Source: an uncultured Alcanivorax sp. (GTDB taxonomy: Bacteria; Pseudomonadota; Gammaproteobacteria; Pseudomonadales; Alcanivoracaceae). Taken from it: a DNA stretch of 64,000 bases. Shown here one piece after another: positions 28,783 through 37,154 of this stretch. Every line of letters starts with the position of its first letter. Within the stretch, counting starts at the first letter, position 1. The DNA lies in NCBI RefSeq assembly GCF_947258575.1, contig NZ_CAMYIV010000011.1, forward strand, positions 372,001 to 436,000. The letters are read 5' to 3'. The notes beneath the pieces are model-generated. The model did no database searches. It saw only the letters and a program-made list of their open reading frames with translations, and was not told the origin of the DNA. A program made the position numbers and the translations under genes.

Positions 28783-28945
28783 AGCTACAAGCTTCAAGCT
28801 GCAAGATACAAGGCACGGAGAACGGTATAGCCATCCGACCAGCGCTTTCCTCCGCGTTGCAGCAAACGCTGTAACGCGGGCATGGCTTGGCAGTTTATTC
28901 GTGGCTCGCACGCGCCTTGTAGCTTGTAACTTGAAGCTTGTAACT
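28783..28945. repeat. Heptad-armed inverted element (AGCTNCA family)
   Basis: The left arm 28783-28817 reads AGCTACA, AGCTTCA, AGCTGCA, AGATACA, AGGCACG. The right arm 28911-28945, on the other strand, reads AGTTACA, AGCTTCA, AGTTACA, AGCTACA, AGGCGCG. It fills the convergent spacer between the MBL-fold gene and the membrane protein gene, so it could serve as a terminator for both. Confidence 0.8.
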
Positions 28946-28949
28946 CTTC

Positions 28950-30362
28950 TCATAACCACTGCCCCAACACCCCGATCCACAACGCCAGCATCGGCACCAC
29001 CAACAAGAAAAAGACCCCATTCCAGCGCCAGGCAATCCGGTAGGGCGAGCGGCCGATCAATTGGCTGAGGACCAGCATGGACGCGGTGAAGGGTGAGGAG
29101 ATCATCGACAGGCTCCAGGCGCACATCAGGCCCACGGCCAGCAGGCGGGGATCCGCGCCCACACCATCGCCCAGCAACGATGCCAGTAGCGTTACCGACA
29201 CAATCGGGTTGAGGCCGATCTGGGCCAGCGCCACTACCAGCAACATGGCGGCCACGGCCATGGCGGCGCCCTGAAGATGAGTGGCCAACAGCAGCTCATG
29301 CAGCATCTGCGGGTCAATCAATGGCGTGATCAGCGCGCCCAGGCAGGCGGAGCCACCCAGCACCGCAATTTCCCCCCGGTTGGCGCCAAAGATCAGCCGT
29401 GAATGTCGCCCCAGTAATGTCAGTGCTCGAGGCAAGCCGGTGCCGCCACCCAGTCGCTGCCGTTGCAGGGCCATCCACAAAATAGCTGACAATGGGCAGG
29501 CCACCAGTACCGCCACCGGTAGACGCAGCTCGGCTGCTATCGATACCGCAAAGACTCCCAGGGTGATCGCCAGTGCCAGCAGGGTGAATTGCCACAAGGG
29601 TGTCAGGGAGTGCGGCGCAGTGTGTGGAACGCGGCTGGCCAGATGACCGGGGCGCAGACGCCAGTCCAGCCACCAGCCGAGCAGGAAGAACAGGCCGGCG
29701 GTGGGCAGTGCCACCGGCGCCAGTGTGGCCCAGGTAAGGCTCGGCATATTCGCCAGAATCACCGCCATGGTGATACCCAGTGGCGACACCAGCGGAGCCA
29801 GGGCAAAACCACGCAGAATCGACAGCATCATGCGTCGCTCCCGCGCCGCCTGAATATCATCATGGCCACCGGCGGCTTTCAGGGAATTGCTGCGCAGTAC
29901 CATGGCGCCGAACAGATTGAGCACACCGATATTGATGATGACCCCGAACAGGGCGGTGCCCAGGGACAGGGTGGGGTAACGCAGGGTGGGCTTCTGCCTT
30001 ATCAGGGTATTGCCAGCCTCGCGCACCAGCCGCGAGCGCATGGCGGAGACCCGCAGCAGACCCAGGGACGACACAAAGGTGGCAAAGAAACAGAGCCGGT
30101 CGAGAGCCTGTAGCAGAATGGGGATAGGGTGGGTTTCACGCCAGACAACCACGCCGGCCATGGCGATAACCACCAGCAGAATCCCCTTTGCCATCCGTGT
30201 CTGGCGCGGCCATTGCACCAGCAGATAAAGCAGCAGTGCGATCCGCGCCAGCCAGGCACCGGCTTGCAGATCGAACACCAGAAACAGCAGGGTGCCCAGC
30301 ATGCACAGGGGAAGGGTGGTGTTAAGCGCTTTACTCAATCGCCGTGGGAGCCATGCTTGCAT
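28950..30362 (-). CDS. Polytopic inner-membrane protein, transporter-like
   Basis: A 470-residue protein with roughly eleven to twelve hydrophobic helices. The distribution of helices, with polar breaks such as SPLGITMAVI and GLNPIVSVTLLASLL, resembles two-fold pseudosymmetric anion permeases (DcuC/ArsB-like superfamilies). No family was recognised with certainty and the substrate is unknown. The only N-terminal ATG (30362) lies inside a REP hairpin, and no Shine-Dalgarno precedes it. The repeat may have replaced the original start region, so the first about 10 residues are doubtful. Confidence 0.6.
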   Translation of the reverse strand: MQAWLPRRLSKALNTTLPLCMLGTLLFLVFDLQAGAWLARIALLLYLLVQWPRQTRMAKGILLVVIAMAGVVVWRETHPIPILLQALDRLCFFATFVSSLGLLRVSAMRSRLVREAGNTLIRQKPTLRYPTLSLGTALFGVIINIGVLNLFGAMVLRSNSLKAAGGHDDIQAARERRMMLSILRGFALAPLVSPLGITMAVILANMPSLTWATLAPVALPTAGLFFLLGWWLDWRLRPGHLASRVPHTAPHSLTPLWQFTLLALAITLGVFAVSIAAELRLPVAVLVACPLSAILWMALQRQRLGGGTGLPRALTLLGRHSRLIFGANRGEIAVLGGSACLGALITPLIDPQMLHELLLATHLQGAAMAVAAMLLVVALAQIGLNPIVSVTLLASLLGDGVGADPRLLAVGLMCAWSLSMISSPFTASMLVLSQLIGRSPYRIAWRWNGVFFLLVVPMLALWIGVLGQWL

Positions 30363-30404
30363 GGCGAATCAGCGTGCCCTTCGCCATGCAAGCATCGCTC
30401 CTAC
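30344..30404. repeat. REP hairpin, GTAGGAGC...ATGCTTGCATGGCGAA family
   Basis: Two 25-base arms (30344-30368 and 30380-30404) pair with two mismatches around an 11-base loop. The 16-base segment ATGCTTGCATGGCGAA is identical to that in the REP at 56892-56956. It supplies the ATG of the adjacent membrane protein frame and lies 9 bases from the end of the acyl-CoA dehydrogenase gene. Confidence 0.8.
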
Positions 30405-30412
30405 AGGGATCA

Positions 30413-31633
30413 TCATGATTGTGCTGCCTGCCGGGCCAGCTCCCGGGCAATGACGATCTGCTGGATCTGGGTGGTGCCTTCGTAGATCCGAAACAGGCGC
30501 ACGTCACGGTAGAAACGTTCCACCGCGTAGTCAGCCATATAACCGGCACCGCCGTGAATCTGCACCGCCCGGTCGGCCACGCGGCCTACCATTTCGGAAC
30601 AGAACAACTTGCAGCAGGACGCATCCAGGCTGACTTTTTCACCCCGGTCCTTGCTGCGGGCCGCTTCCAGCACCATGGACCGGCCGGCGAACATTTCCGC
30701 GCGGGAATCCGCCAGCATGGCCTGGATCAGCTGGTGCTCGATGATGGGTTTACCGAACTGTTTGCGATCGGCGGCAAAATTCACTGCGTCTTCGATCAGT
30801 CGTGTGGCCACGCCCACACAGATAGCAGAGATATGCAGACGGCCACGGTCCAGGACTTTCATGGCGGTCTTGAAACCCACGCCTTCCTTGCCACCGATGA
30901 TGTTCTCGGCGGGCACCCGGCAGTTGTCGAAAATGATGTCGCAGGTGTGGGCGCCTTTCTGGCCCATCTTCACGTCGGCCTTGCCGCGGGAAATGCCGGG
31001 GGTATCGCCTTCCACAATAAAGGCGGTGACGCCGCCGCCCCCCTGGATCTCCGGGTTGGTGCGGGCCATTACCGTAAACAGGCCCGCATGGGGACCATTG
31101 GTGATGTAGCGTTTGGTGCCATTGAGAATGTAGTGATCGCCGTCCCGCTGGGCGCGGGTTTTCACTGAGCCGGAATCTGAGCCCACATCCGGCTCGGTGA
31201 GACAGAAGGCGCCGATCACCTCGCCGGTGGCCAGCGGTGGGACGTACTTCTGCTTTTGCTCTTCGGTACCATCAATGAGAATGCCCTGGGCACCGATGCC
31301 ATTATTGGTGCCCATCAGGGAGCGGAAGGCAGGGGAGGTACGACCCAGCTCGAAGGCCACCAGCACTTCCTCCTCCATGGTTAGCCCCAGACCGCCATAT
31401 TCTTCGGGGATCGACAGACCGAATAGCCCCATGGCCTTCATGTCGGCGACAATGTCCTCGGGAATGGTGTCCGTCTCGGCCACGTGCTGCTCGGCAGGCA
31501 CCAGCCGTTCACGGACAAAGCGGGCAATGGTATCGGTCAGTTGAGTGAGGGTTTCGGCATCACGGATCATGGTCGGGTCCGGCTGTAGCGTGGCTTCTTT
31601 TAGGGGTGTTATCGCAGGGCGAATCTCTTGCAT
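30413..31633 (-). CDS. Acyl-CoA dehydrogenase (single-subunit type)
   Basis: A 406-residue FAD-dependent acyl-CoA dehydrogenase with all three ACAD domains. The motif FCLTEPDVGSDSGSVKTRAQ is the flavin/substrate loop, RKQFGKPIIEHQLIQAMLA lies in the C-terminal domain, and E385 in RIYEGTTQIQQ is the likely catalytic base. The reading frame has an N-terminal extension of 21 residues compared with relatives I remember starting at MIRDAETLTQL (ATG 31570). Neither start has a strong ribosome site. It is divergent from the thiolase gene. The chain-length preference is unknown. Confidence 0.88.
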   Translation of the reverse strand: MQEIRPAITPLKEATLQPDPTMIRDAETLTQLTDTIARFVRERLVPAEQHVAETDTIPEDIVADMKAMGLFGLSIPEEYGGLGLTMEEEVLVAFELGRTSPAFRSLMGTNNGIGAQGILIDGTEEQKQKYVPPLATGEVIGAFCLTEPDVGSDSGSVKTRAQRDGDHYILNGTKRYITNGPHAGLFTVMARTNPEIQGGGGVTAFIVEGDTPGISRGKADVKMGQKGAHTCDIIFDNCRVPAENIIGGKEGVGFKTAMKVLDRGRLHISAICVGVATRLIEDAVNFAADRKQFGKPIIEHQLIQAMLADSRAEMFAGRSMVLEAARSKDRGEKVSLDASCCKLFCSEMVGRVADRAVQIHGGAGYMADYAVERFYRDVRLFRIYEGTTQIQQIVIARELARQAAQS

Positions 31634-31665
31634 CGCACTCTGTCACGGCCTATCCTGCTCGTCAA

Positions 31666-31680
31666 GTTATTCAAAATAAC
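31666..31680. promoter_or_regulatory. Palindrome at the acyl-CoA dehydrogenase promoter
   Basis: Perfect inverted repeat GTTATT-CAA-AATAAC, 33 bp before the dehydrogenase start. On the minus strand it is followed directly by TTGACG, a possible -35 box. The position fits an operator. Confidence 0.45.
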
Positions 31681-31702
31681 ATTCCGCACAGCGGACAAGA
31701 GT

Positions 31703-31873
31703 GGTTGAAAGTGTAAAGTTCAAAGTTGAAACGCGACTGAGTCAGTCGCCACCCCTTGCACTCATTCCCTCGCAATGGCGGGCTTGAGAGCCAGCATTGG
31801 GGCGCGACGATATCGCTTATCGAATGGCAGATTCCCATCCCGCGTTTCAACGTTAAACTTTGAACGTTCAACT
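31703..31873. repeat. Heptad-armed inverted element (AGTTNAA family), copy 2
   Basis: The left arm 31703-31737 reads GGTTGAA, AGTGTAA, AGTTCAA, AGTTGAA, ACGCGAC. The right arm 31841-31873, on the other strand, reads AGTTGAA, CGTTCAA, AGTTTAA, CGTTGAA, ACGCG. The arms belong with the copy at 16961-17142, but the cores are unrelated. It lies in the divergent spacer between dehydrogenase and thiolase. Confidence 0.8.
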
Positions 31874-31893
31874 CTCTGAATGGGAGAGTGCAA

Positions 31894-33096
31894 ATGCTGG
31901 ATGCCTATATTTACGACGGCCTGCGAACCCCCTTTGGTCGCCATGGTGGCGCCCTGGCACCGGTGCGGCCGGATGATCTGTTGGCCGGGGTGATCCGTGA
32001 GCTGGTGCAGCGCAACGGGTTCGAGCTGTCCCGCTATGAAGATGTGGTGATCGGTAATACCAATCAGGCCGGGGAGGATGCCCGCAATGTGGCGCGCCAC
32101 GCCGGGTTGCTGGCGGGGCTGCCGGAATCCGTGGCCGGGATAACCGTTAACCGCCTGTGTGGCAGTGGCCTGGCGGCGACGCTGGATGCCGCGCGCATGG
32201 TGACGGTGGGCGAGGGCGAGCTGATCGTGTCTGGCGGTACCGAATCCATGAGCCGGGCGCCCTTTGTGATGGCCAAGGCGGAGAAAGCCTTTAGCCGCGA
32301 CATGACCATTTTCGATAGCACCATCGGTGCCCGCTTTCCCAACCCGGCCATTCTCCGCCAGTTCGGTGCCGACACCATGCCGGAAACCGCCCAGAACGTG
32401 GCGGACGATCTGGGCATCAGCCGTGACGCATCAGATGCGTTTGCCGCCCGCTCGCAGCAGCGCTACCAGGCCGCCCGGGAGCGCGGTTTCTACCAGGCAG
32501 AAATTCTGCCGGTCACCGTTCCCCAGGGCCGCAAGAAAGATCCGCTGACTGTGGCAGAGGATGAGCATCCCCGTGCCGGCACCACTGCCGAAAAATTGGC
32601 AAAACTGCCTGCTATCGTTGAGGGTGGCACCATCACCGCAGGGAATGCATCGGGCGTGAATGACGGCGCGGCGGCACTGATTATCGGTTCTCGCGCTGCC
32701 GGTGATGCGGCGGGCATTGCGCCCCGCGCACGGATTCTCGCCGGTGCCGTGGCCGGTGTGGCGCCCCGTGTGATGGGGCTGGGACCGGTAGAGGCCTGCA
32801 ACAAGGCACTGGCCCGGGCCGGGCTGACCCTGGACCAGATGGATGTGATCGAAATTAACGAGGCGTTCGCCACCCAGGTCTTAGGCTGTTGCAAGCAGCT
32901 GGGCCTGGCCGGCGATGATGAACGCCTGAACCCGAATGGTGGCGCCATTGCTGTGGGCCATCCACTGGGGGCGTCCGGCGCTCGCCTGGCCCTCACCGCC
33001 ATGCGCCAGCTGGAAGCCATTGGTGGTCGCTATGCGCTGGTCAGTTTGTGTATTGGGGTGGGGCAGGGCGTGGCCATGGTGATTGAAAGGCAGTGA
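31894..33096 (+). CDS. Acetyl-CoA C-acyltransferase (PcaF/PimB-like thiolase)
   Basis: This thiolase cleaves 3-ketoacyl-CoA with CoA. It has 400 residues from ATG 31894 (GGGAGAG six bases upstream). The nucleophile is C89 in NRLCGSGL, with His H356 in VGHPLGASGA and the second Cys C386 in SLCIGVGQG. The CIGVGQG ending and overall pattern resemble beta-ketoadipyl-CoA thiolases as well as general biosynthetic/degradative thiolases. It lies directly upstream of glutaryl-CoA dehydrogenase, which suits dicarboxylyl-CoA degradation. Its stop codon lies inside the first heptad of a repeat. Confidence 0.9.
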   Translation: MLDAYIYDGLRTPFGRHGGALAPVRPDDLLAGVIRELVQRNGFELSRYEDVVIGNTNQAGEDARNVARHAGLLAGLPESVAGITVNRLCGSGLAATLDAARMVTVGEGELIVSGGTESMSRAPFVMAKAEKAFSRDMTIFDSTIGARFPNPAILRQFGADTMPETAQNVADDLGISRDASDAFAARSQQRYQAARERGFYQAEILPVTVPQGRKKDPLTVAEDEHPRAGTTAEKLAKLPAIVEGGTITAGNASGVNDGAAALIIGSRAAGDAAGIAPRARILAGAVAGVAPRVMGLGPVEACNKALARAGLTLDQMDVIEINEAFATQVLGCCKQLGLAGDDERLNPNGGAIAVGHPLGASGARLALTAMRQLEAIGGRYALVSLCIGVGQGVAMVIERQ

Positions 33097-33126
33097 ACAG
33101 TTAATAGTGAATAGTTAACAGCGAAA
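33092..33126. repeat. Single-armed heptad array (AGTTAAY family)
   Basis: Five consecutive 7-bp units: AGTGAAC, AGTTAAT, AGTGAAT, AGTTAAC, AGCGAAA. No inverted partner is nearby. The thiolase TGA is part of the first unit, so the array directly abuts the gene. It leaves only 15 bases before the next start codon. Confidence 0.75.
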
Positions 33127-33141
33127 AATTCAGGAAAAAAC

Positions 33142-34308
33142 ATGCAGAGATTCGATTGGAAAGACCCGTTATTGCTGGAAACTCAGCTCACCGAAGATGA
33201 GCGCATGATTCGTGATGCGGCCCATGATTACTGTCAGAGCAAACTGATGACCCGGGTGCTGGAAGCCAACCGGCACGAGATTTTCCACCGGGACATCATG
33301 ACGGAAATGGGTGAGCTGGGTTTTCTCGGTCCCACCATTCCCGAGCAATACGGCGGCGCCGGCGTGAACCATGTGAGCTACGGCCTGGTGGCCCGGGAAG
33401 TGGAGCGGGTGGATTCCGGTTATCGCTCTGCCATGAGTGTGCAGTCGTCGCTGGTAATGTTCCCGATTCATGCCTTTGGCAGTGAAGCGGTGCGCCAGAA
33501 ATACCTGCCGAAACTGGCCACTGGCGAGTGGGTCGGCTGCTTTGGTCTTACCGAGCCGGATCACGGTTCTGACCCGGGCTCCATGAGCACCCGCGCCAAA
33601 AAGGTGGACGGTGGCTACCTGCTCAACGGCGCCAAGACCTGGATTACCAATTCCCCCATTGCCGACGTGGCGGTGGTGTGGGCCAATCTGGACGGCAAGA
33701 TCACCGGCTTTGTGGTGGAGCGCAGCTTTGAGGGTTTCACCACCCCGAAGATCGACGGCAAGTTTTCCCTGCGCGCCTCCATCACCGGGCAGATCATGCT
33801 GGATGACTGCTTCGTGCCGGACGAAAATCGTCTGGACGTAGAGGGGCTGAAAGGCCCGTTCAGCTGCCTGAACAAGGCCCGCTACGGGATCAGCTGGGGC
33901 GCCATGGGCGCGGCGGAATTCTGCTGGCAGGCGGCGCGCCAGTACACCCTGGACCGCAAGCAATTCGGTCGGCCACTGGCCGCTACGCAGCTGATCCAGA
34001 AAAAGCTGGCGGACATGCAGACCGAAATTACCCTTGGCCTGCAGGGTGCGCTACAGCTGGGCCGACTGATGGATGCCGGCAACTGGGCGCCGGAAATGGT
34101 GTCGCTGATGAAACGCAACAACTGCGGCAAGGCCATCGATATCGCCCGCCAGGCCCGTGACATGCACGGCGGTAACGGTATCAGCGACGAGTACCACGTG
34201 ATCCGCCATGTGATGAACCTGGAGGCGGTAAACACCTACGAGGGTACCCATGATGTTCATGCCCTGATTCTGGGCCGGTCACAGACCGGGATTCCGGCTT
34301 TCGGTTAA
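33142..34308 (+). CDS. gcdH: Glutaryl-CoA dehydrogenase
   Basis: It oxidises and decarboxylates glutaryl-CoA to crotonyl-CoA in lysine, tryptophan and odd-chain dicarboxylate breakdown. The 388-residue protein has the family N-terminus ([20 protein letters not shown]), [17 protein letters not shown] as the flavin loop, and the catalytic base E367 in [16 protein letters not shown], which is characteristic of GcdH. It follows the thiolase by 45 bp and probably shares its transcript. A terminator lies directly behind. No LysR regulator or CoA transferase is adjacent. Confidence 0.94.
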   Translation: MQRFDWKDPLLLETQLTEDERMIRDAAHDYCQSKLMTRVLEANRHEIFHRDIMTEMGELGFLGPTIPEQYGGAGVNHVSYGLVAREVERVDSGYRSAMSVQSSLVMFPIHAFGSEAVRQKYLPKLATGEWVGCFGLTEPDHGSDPGSMSTRAKKVDGGYLLNGAKTWITNSPIADVAVVWANLDGKITGFVVERSFEGFTTPKIDGKFSLRASITGQIMLDDCFVPDENRLDVEGLKGPFSCLNKARYGISWGAMGAAEFCWQAARQYTLDRKQFGRPLAATQLIQKKLADMQTEITLGLQGALQLGRLMDAGNWAPEMVSLMKRNNCGKAIDIARQARDMHGGNGISDEYHVIRHVMNLEAVNTYEGTHDVHALILGRSQTGIPAFG

Positions 34309-34341
34309 TTGCCTCTAGCGTTAAGAACCTTGAAGAAAGGT

Positions 34342-34370
34342 AAAAAAGCAGTCCTCAGGGCTGCTTTTTT
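34342..34370 (+). terminator. Rho-independent terminator after gcdH
   Basis: GCAGTCC/GGGCTGC stem with a TCA loop, preceded by A6 and followed by T6, so it could act in both directions. Confidence 0.88.
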
Positions 34371-34458
34371 ATTTGGGTTCCTTTAATAGTGTTACCACGG
34401 CAGGGAACCGCCGAACGTCCAGGGACTCTGACCATGCAGACGACAACAAGGAATCATT

Positions 34459-35301
34459 ATGCGCCCTTCAACACTTACTATCCCTTCTCTTCCCGTTTTG
34501 CTCGGCTCCGCCGGTATTGTTGTCCTGTTTGCTCTCTCAGGCTGTGATCAGGGAAAACCGGAATCTGATAGCCAGCAACCTACCGTTGAGCAGCAGAGTG
34601 AAAAGACTGAGCAACAGGTTCTCAGTGGTAAAGTGATGTACCGCGAGCGCATGGCCATGCCGCAAGGGGCAACGCTCACGGTAACCCTGGAGGATGTATC
34701 GCTGGCCGACGCGCCGTCCAAAGTGATCGCCGAGCAGCATATCGACGACCCGGGCCAGGTACCGGTGCCCTTTACCCTGCGTTATGACAGGGATGCCGTA
34801 ATGCATGATCATCCAATGGCTTATGCAGTACGCGCAGAAATCCGTGGCGCGGATGGGCAGTTGCTGTGGCTCACCACCGAACGACACACCGCTGAACTGG
34901 GCGAACGTGCCAGTGGTGAAGAGATCACTGTCATGTTGCAGCGGGTTGGCGCCGAGCAATCCGCGGAGGCACGACCGAAAACAGCCATGGTGAAGGCGAA
35001 GGAAGCGGGAGCGTCATTCTGGGCCGTCGGTAACGAGCCTGGCTGGCATCTGGCAATTTACCCGGACGAAAAGCTGGTCTTTGTGGGCGACTACGGTGAA
35101 ACCACGGTAACCACTCCGGACCCAGGGGCGCAGACCGAAGGCACGGAAACCATTTACCTTGCCAACACCGACACTGACCAGCTGAAAGTGGAAATTAGTG
35201 AAATGCCCTGCGAGGATACCATGAGTGGCGAGACCTTCGATTTTCAGGTGAAGGTCACCAGTAACGAGAAGCTCTACGGTGGTTGCGGCCGAGATCTGTA
35301 G
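34459..35301 (+). CDS. YbaY-like lipoprotein with C-terminal COG3650-like domain
   Basis: The 280-residue lipoprotein has a signal ending LSGC (Cys about 29). Residues about 53-165 form a YbaY/YscW-like beta domain (GKVMYRERMAMPQGATLTV; LEDVSLADAPSKVIAEQ). After a short linker, a second beta domain runs from FWAVGNEPGWHLAIY to the C-terminus, with a conserved Cys pair (MPCEDTMSGETF ... YGGCGRDL) of the kind found in COG3650/MliC-like proteins. It is probably a periplasmic outer-membrane lipoprotein. The function is unknown; lysozyme inhibition is possible for the second domain. Confidence 0.75.
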   Translation: MRPSTLTIPSLPVLLGSAGIVVLFALSGCDQGKPESDSQQPTVEQQSEKTEQQVLSGKVMYRERMAMPQGATLTVTLEDVSLADAPSKVIAEQHIDDPGQVPVPFTLRYDRDAVMHDHPMAYAVRAEIRGADGQLLWLTTERHTAELGERASGEEITVMLQRVGAEQSAEARPKTAMVKAKEAGASFWAVGNEPGWHLAIYPDEKLVFVGDYGETTVTTPDPGAQTEGTETIYLANTDTDQLKVEISEMPCEDTMSGETFDFQVKVTSNEKLYGGCGRDL

Positions 35302-35383
35302 ACGGCCATACATGCTGGCGTTTGCTGCTGGCATGGATTAGCGGTGAAGGAAATCCGCTGAAACTGACAAGGGGGAAGGATGA

Positions 35384-35731
35384 ATGTTGAGTTATCTGGC
35401 TCTGGGCTTGCTGATATTTGTGGCGCTGGTGCTGTTTTACGGCATCATCGTTATCCACGATATCCCCTATGAAATTGCGAAGAAACGGAATCACCCTCAC
35501 CAGGATGCCATCCATGTGGCCGGTTGGGTGAGCCTGTTCACTCTGCACGTGCTTTGGCCTTTCCTGTGGATCTGGGCAACGCTTTATCGCCCTGAGCGGG
35601 GCTGGGGCTTTCAGCAGATTCAGGAACAGCAACAGGTTGATGAGGCGTTGTTGGTTGCCTTACAGGAAAAGCTGGATGCCCAGGCTGAGCGGATTGCCAG
35701 CCTGGAAAGCAGATTGGAGGAGAAAGCCTGA
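35384..35731 (+). CDS. DUF3302 membrane protein (YiaW-like)
   Basis: A 115-residue inner-membrane protein with two hydrophobic segments and the strongly conserved block IIVIHDIPYEIAKKRNHPHQ followed by DAIHVAGWVSLFTLHVLWPF. This matches E. coli YiaW closely from memory. The C-terminal 30 residues are a predicted coiled coil. It overlaps the next gene by one base, the same gene pair as yiaW-yiaV in enterics. Confidence 0.88.
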   Translation: MLSYLALGLLIFVALVLFYGIIVIHDIPYEIAKKRNHPHQDAIHVAGWVSLFTLHVLWPFLWIWATLYRPERGWGFQQIQEQQQVDEALLVALQEKLDAQAERIASLESRLEEKA

Positions 35732-36858
35732 TGGAAATGCTCATTCTCCTCACCTATACCGCGATCTGTGTTTTTATTTTCAAACTGTTCAAGATTCCGC
35801 TGAATAAATGGTCGGTGCCCACCGCTGTACTCGGGGGCGTTGTTCTGGTGGGGGCCATGGTGCTGGCCATGAACTACAACCACCCGTTCACCCGCAAGGT
35901 TCGTCAGGTCTATGTGGTGACGCCGATAGTGCCGGAGGTGCGTGCCCGCGTACAGGAAGTCCTGGTGACACCAAACACCCCGGTGAAGCAGGGTGATCCA
36001 CTGGTCATTCTCGATGATACCCGCTACAAGGCCAGGGTGGCTCAGTTGGAGGCGCAGCTGGCAGATACCAGTCAGCTTGCACAAGGCAATGTGGTGTCCG
36101 TGGCGGAAGCGCGAGCCAGAGTCAGGCAGGTTACGGCCAAACGTGACCAGGCGGTAGGCACCCTGCGCCGCTACGAAGGGGCGTTGTCTGCGTTCAGCAA
36201 GCAGCAGGTCGATACGCAGCGTCAACTTGTGACGGCGGCCAATGCGGAGCTGGAAGCCGCGCGAGCAGCGTTGGCCAAGGCAGAAACCCAGCTCAATGGG
36301 TCCGTGGATGGTGACGACCCGGCGGTAGCCGCCATCAAGGCGCAATTGGAAGAGGCGCGTTTTGATCTGCAGAACACCATCATTCGGGCTCCCCTGGATG
36401 GGTTTGTTACCCAGCTGGCGGTTCGTCCGGGCATGATGGCGGTGCCTTTGCCGCTCAAGCCGCTGGCCAATTTTGTGAATAGCGAGAAACGCCGCTATGT
36501 GGGCGCCTTCCGCCAGCAGTCCCTGCTGCGTTTGCAGGCCGGCAACGAAGCGGAGATCACCTTCACCTCGTTACCAGGGCAAGTGTTCACTGGCAAGCTT
36601 GTGGAAGTACTGCCGACGATTGCCGAATCCCAGTTGTCGGCGGGTCAGCAGTTGCTCGGTAGTGACGCCTTCCGGCGCATGGATAATGAAGCCCTGGCGA
36701 TCATCGAACTGGAACCCAATGAGAGTGTAGAGGCACTACCGATGGGTGTTAGCGCCCAGGCAGCCGTCTATTCAGAGCATCTTCACCATGTGGCGATTAT
36801 TCGCCGCATGCTGTTGAGGATGATGAGCTGGCAGCATTACCTCTATGTGGATCACTGA
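35731..36858 (+). CDS. HlyD/EmrA-family membrane fusion protein (YiaV-like)
   Basis: A 375-residue protein with two N-terminal membrane segments, a lipoyl half (PIVPEVRARVQEVLVTPN), a long coiled-coil hairpin (about residues 95-200) and a second lipoyl half (DLQNTIIRAPLDGFVTQL). It is the partner of the DUF3302 protein. No ATPase or MFS transporter is nearby, as also for yiaVW, so the transported substrate and partners are unknown. Its 3' end overlaps the convergent small gene by 7 bases. Confidence 0.87.
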   Translation: MEMLILLTYTAICVFIFKLFKIPLNKWSVPTAVLGGVVLVGAMVLAMNYNHPFTRKVRQVYVVTPIVPEVRARVQEVLVTPNTPVKQGDPLVILDDTRYKARVAQLEAQLADTSQLAQGNVVSVAEARARVRQVTAKRDQAVGTLRRYEGALSAFSKQQVDTQRQLVTAANAELEAARAALAKAETQLNGSVDGDDPAVAAIKAQLEEARFDLQNTIIRAPLDGFVTQLAVRPGMMAVPLPLKPLANFVNSEKRRYVGAFRQQSLLRLQAGNEAEITFTSLPGQVFTGKLVEVLPTIAESQLSAGQQLLGSDAFRRMDNEALAIIELEPNESVEALPMGVSAQAAVYSEHLHHVAIIRRMLLRMMSWQHYLYVDH

Positions 36859-37097
36859 TCCTTATCGCGGGCGGCCATGTGCCGCCCTTTTTCATCCGGT
36901 GCCAGCAGGTGATAGACAAATCGCCCGACGCCAAGCCATAACAGGGCACAAAGCGCAAAGAAGAAAATACTGCCGTCCTGGTACAAGGCCCACAGTAGCG
37001 GTGCGAAAATGACACCGGTGACGGGCAGGGCAACACCGACGGCCAGCCGCTTGCGGCGGCGCAGGCTGTCATCGTCTCGGCTGAGGGGATCGGTCAT
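36852..37097 (-). CDS. Small membrane protein, 81 aa
   Basis: Two hydrophobic segments (LAVGVALPVTGVIFAPLLWA and IFFFALCALLWLGVGRFVYH) separated by YQDGS, with a basic N-terminus and polar tail. No family was recognised. It converges on and overlaps the YiaV-like gene. Confidence 0.55.
   Translation of the reverse strand: MTDPLSRDDDSLRRRKRLAVGVALPVTGVIFAPLLWALYQDGSIFFFALCALLWLGVGRFVYHLLAPDEKGRHMAARDKDQ
36869..36892 (+). terminator. Terminator of the yiaW-yiaV pair, embedded in the convergent gene
   Basis: GGGCGGC-CATGT-GCCGCCC stem followed by five T, beginning 11 bases after the YiaV-like stop. It lies within the last codons of the convergent small membrane protein gene. Confidence 0.7.
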
Positions 37098-37154
37098 GGC
37101 AAGTCGCGTATTCGGATAAAGGCGGCATTTACCTTACCATAGCGGCTCTCGCCA

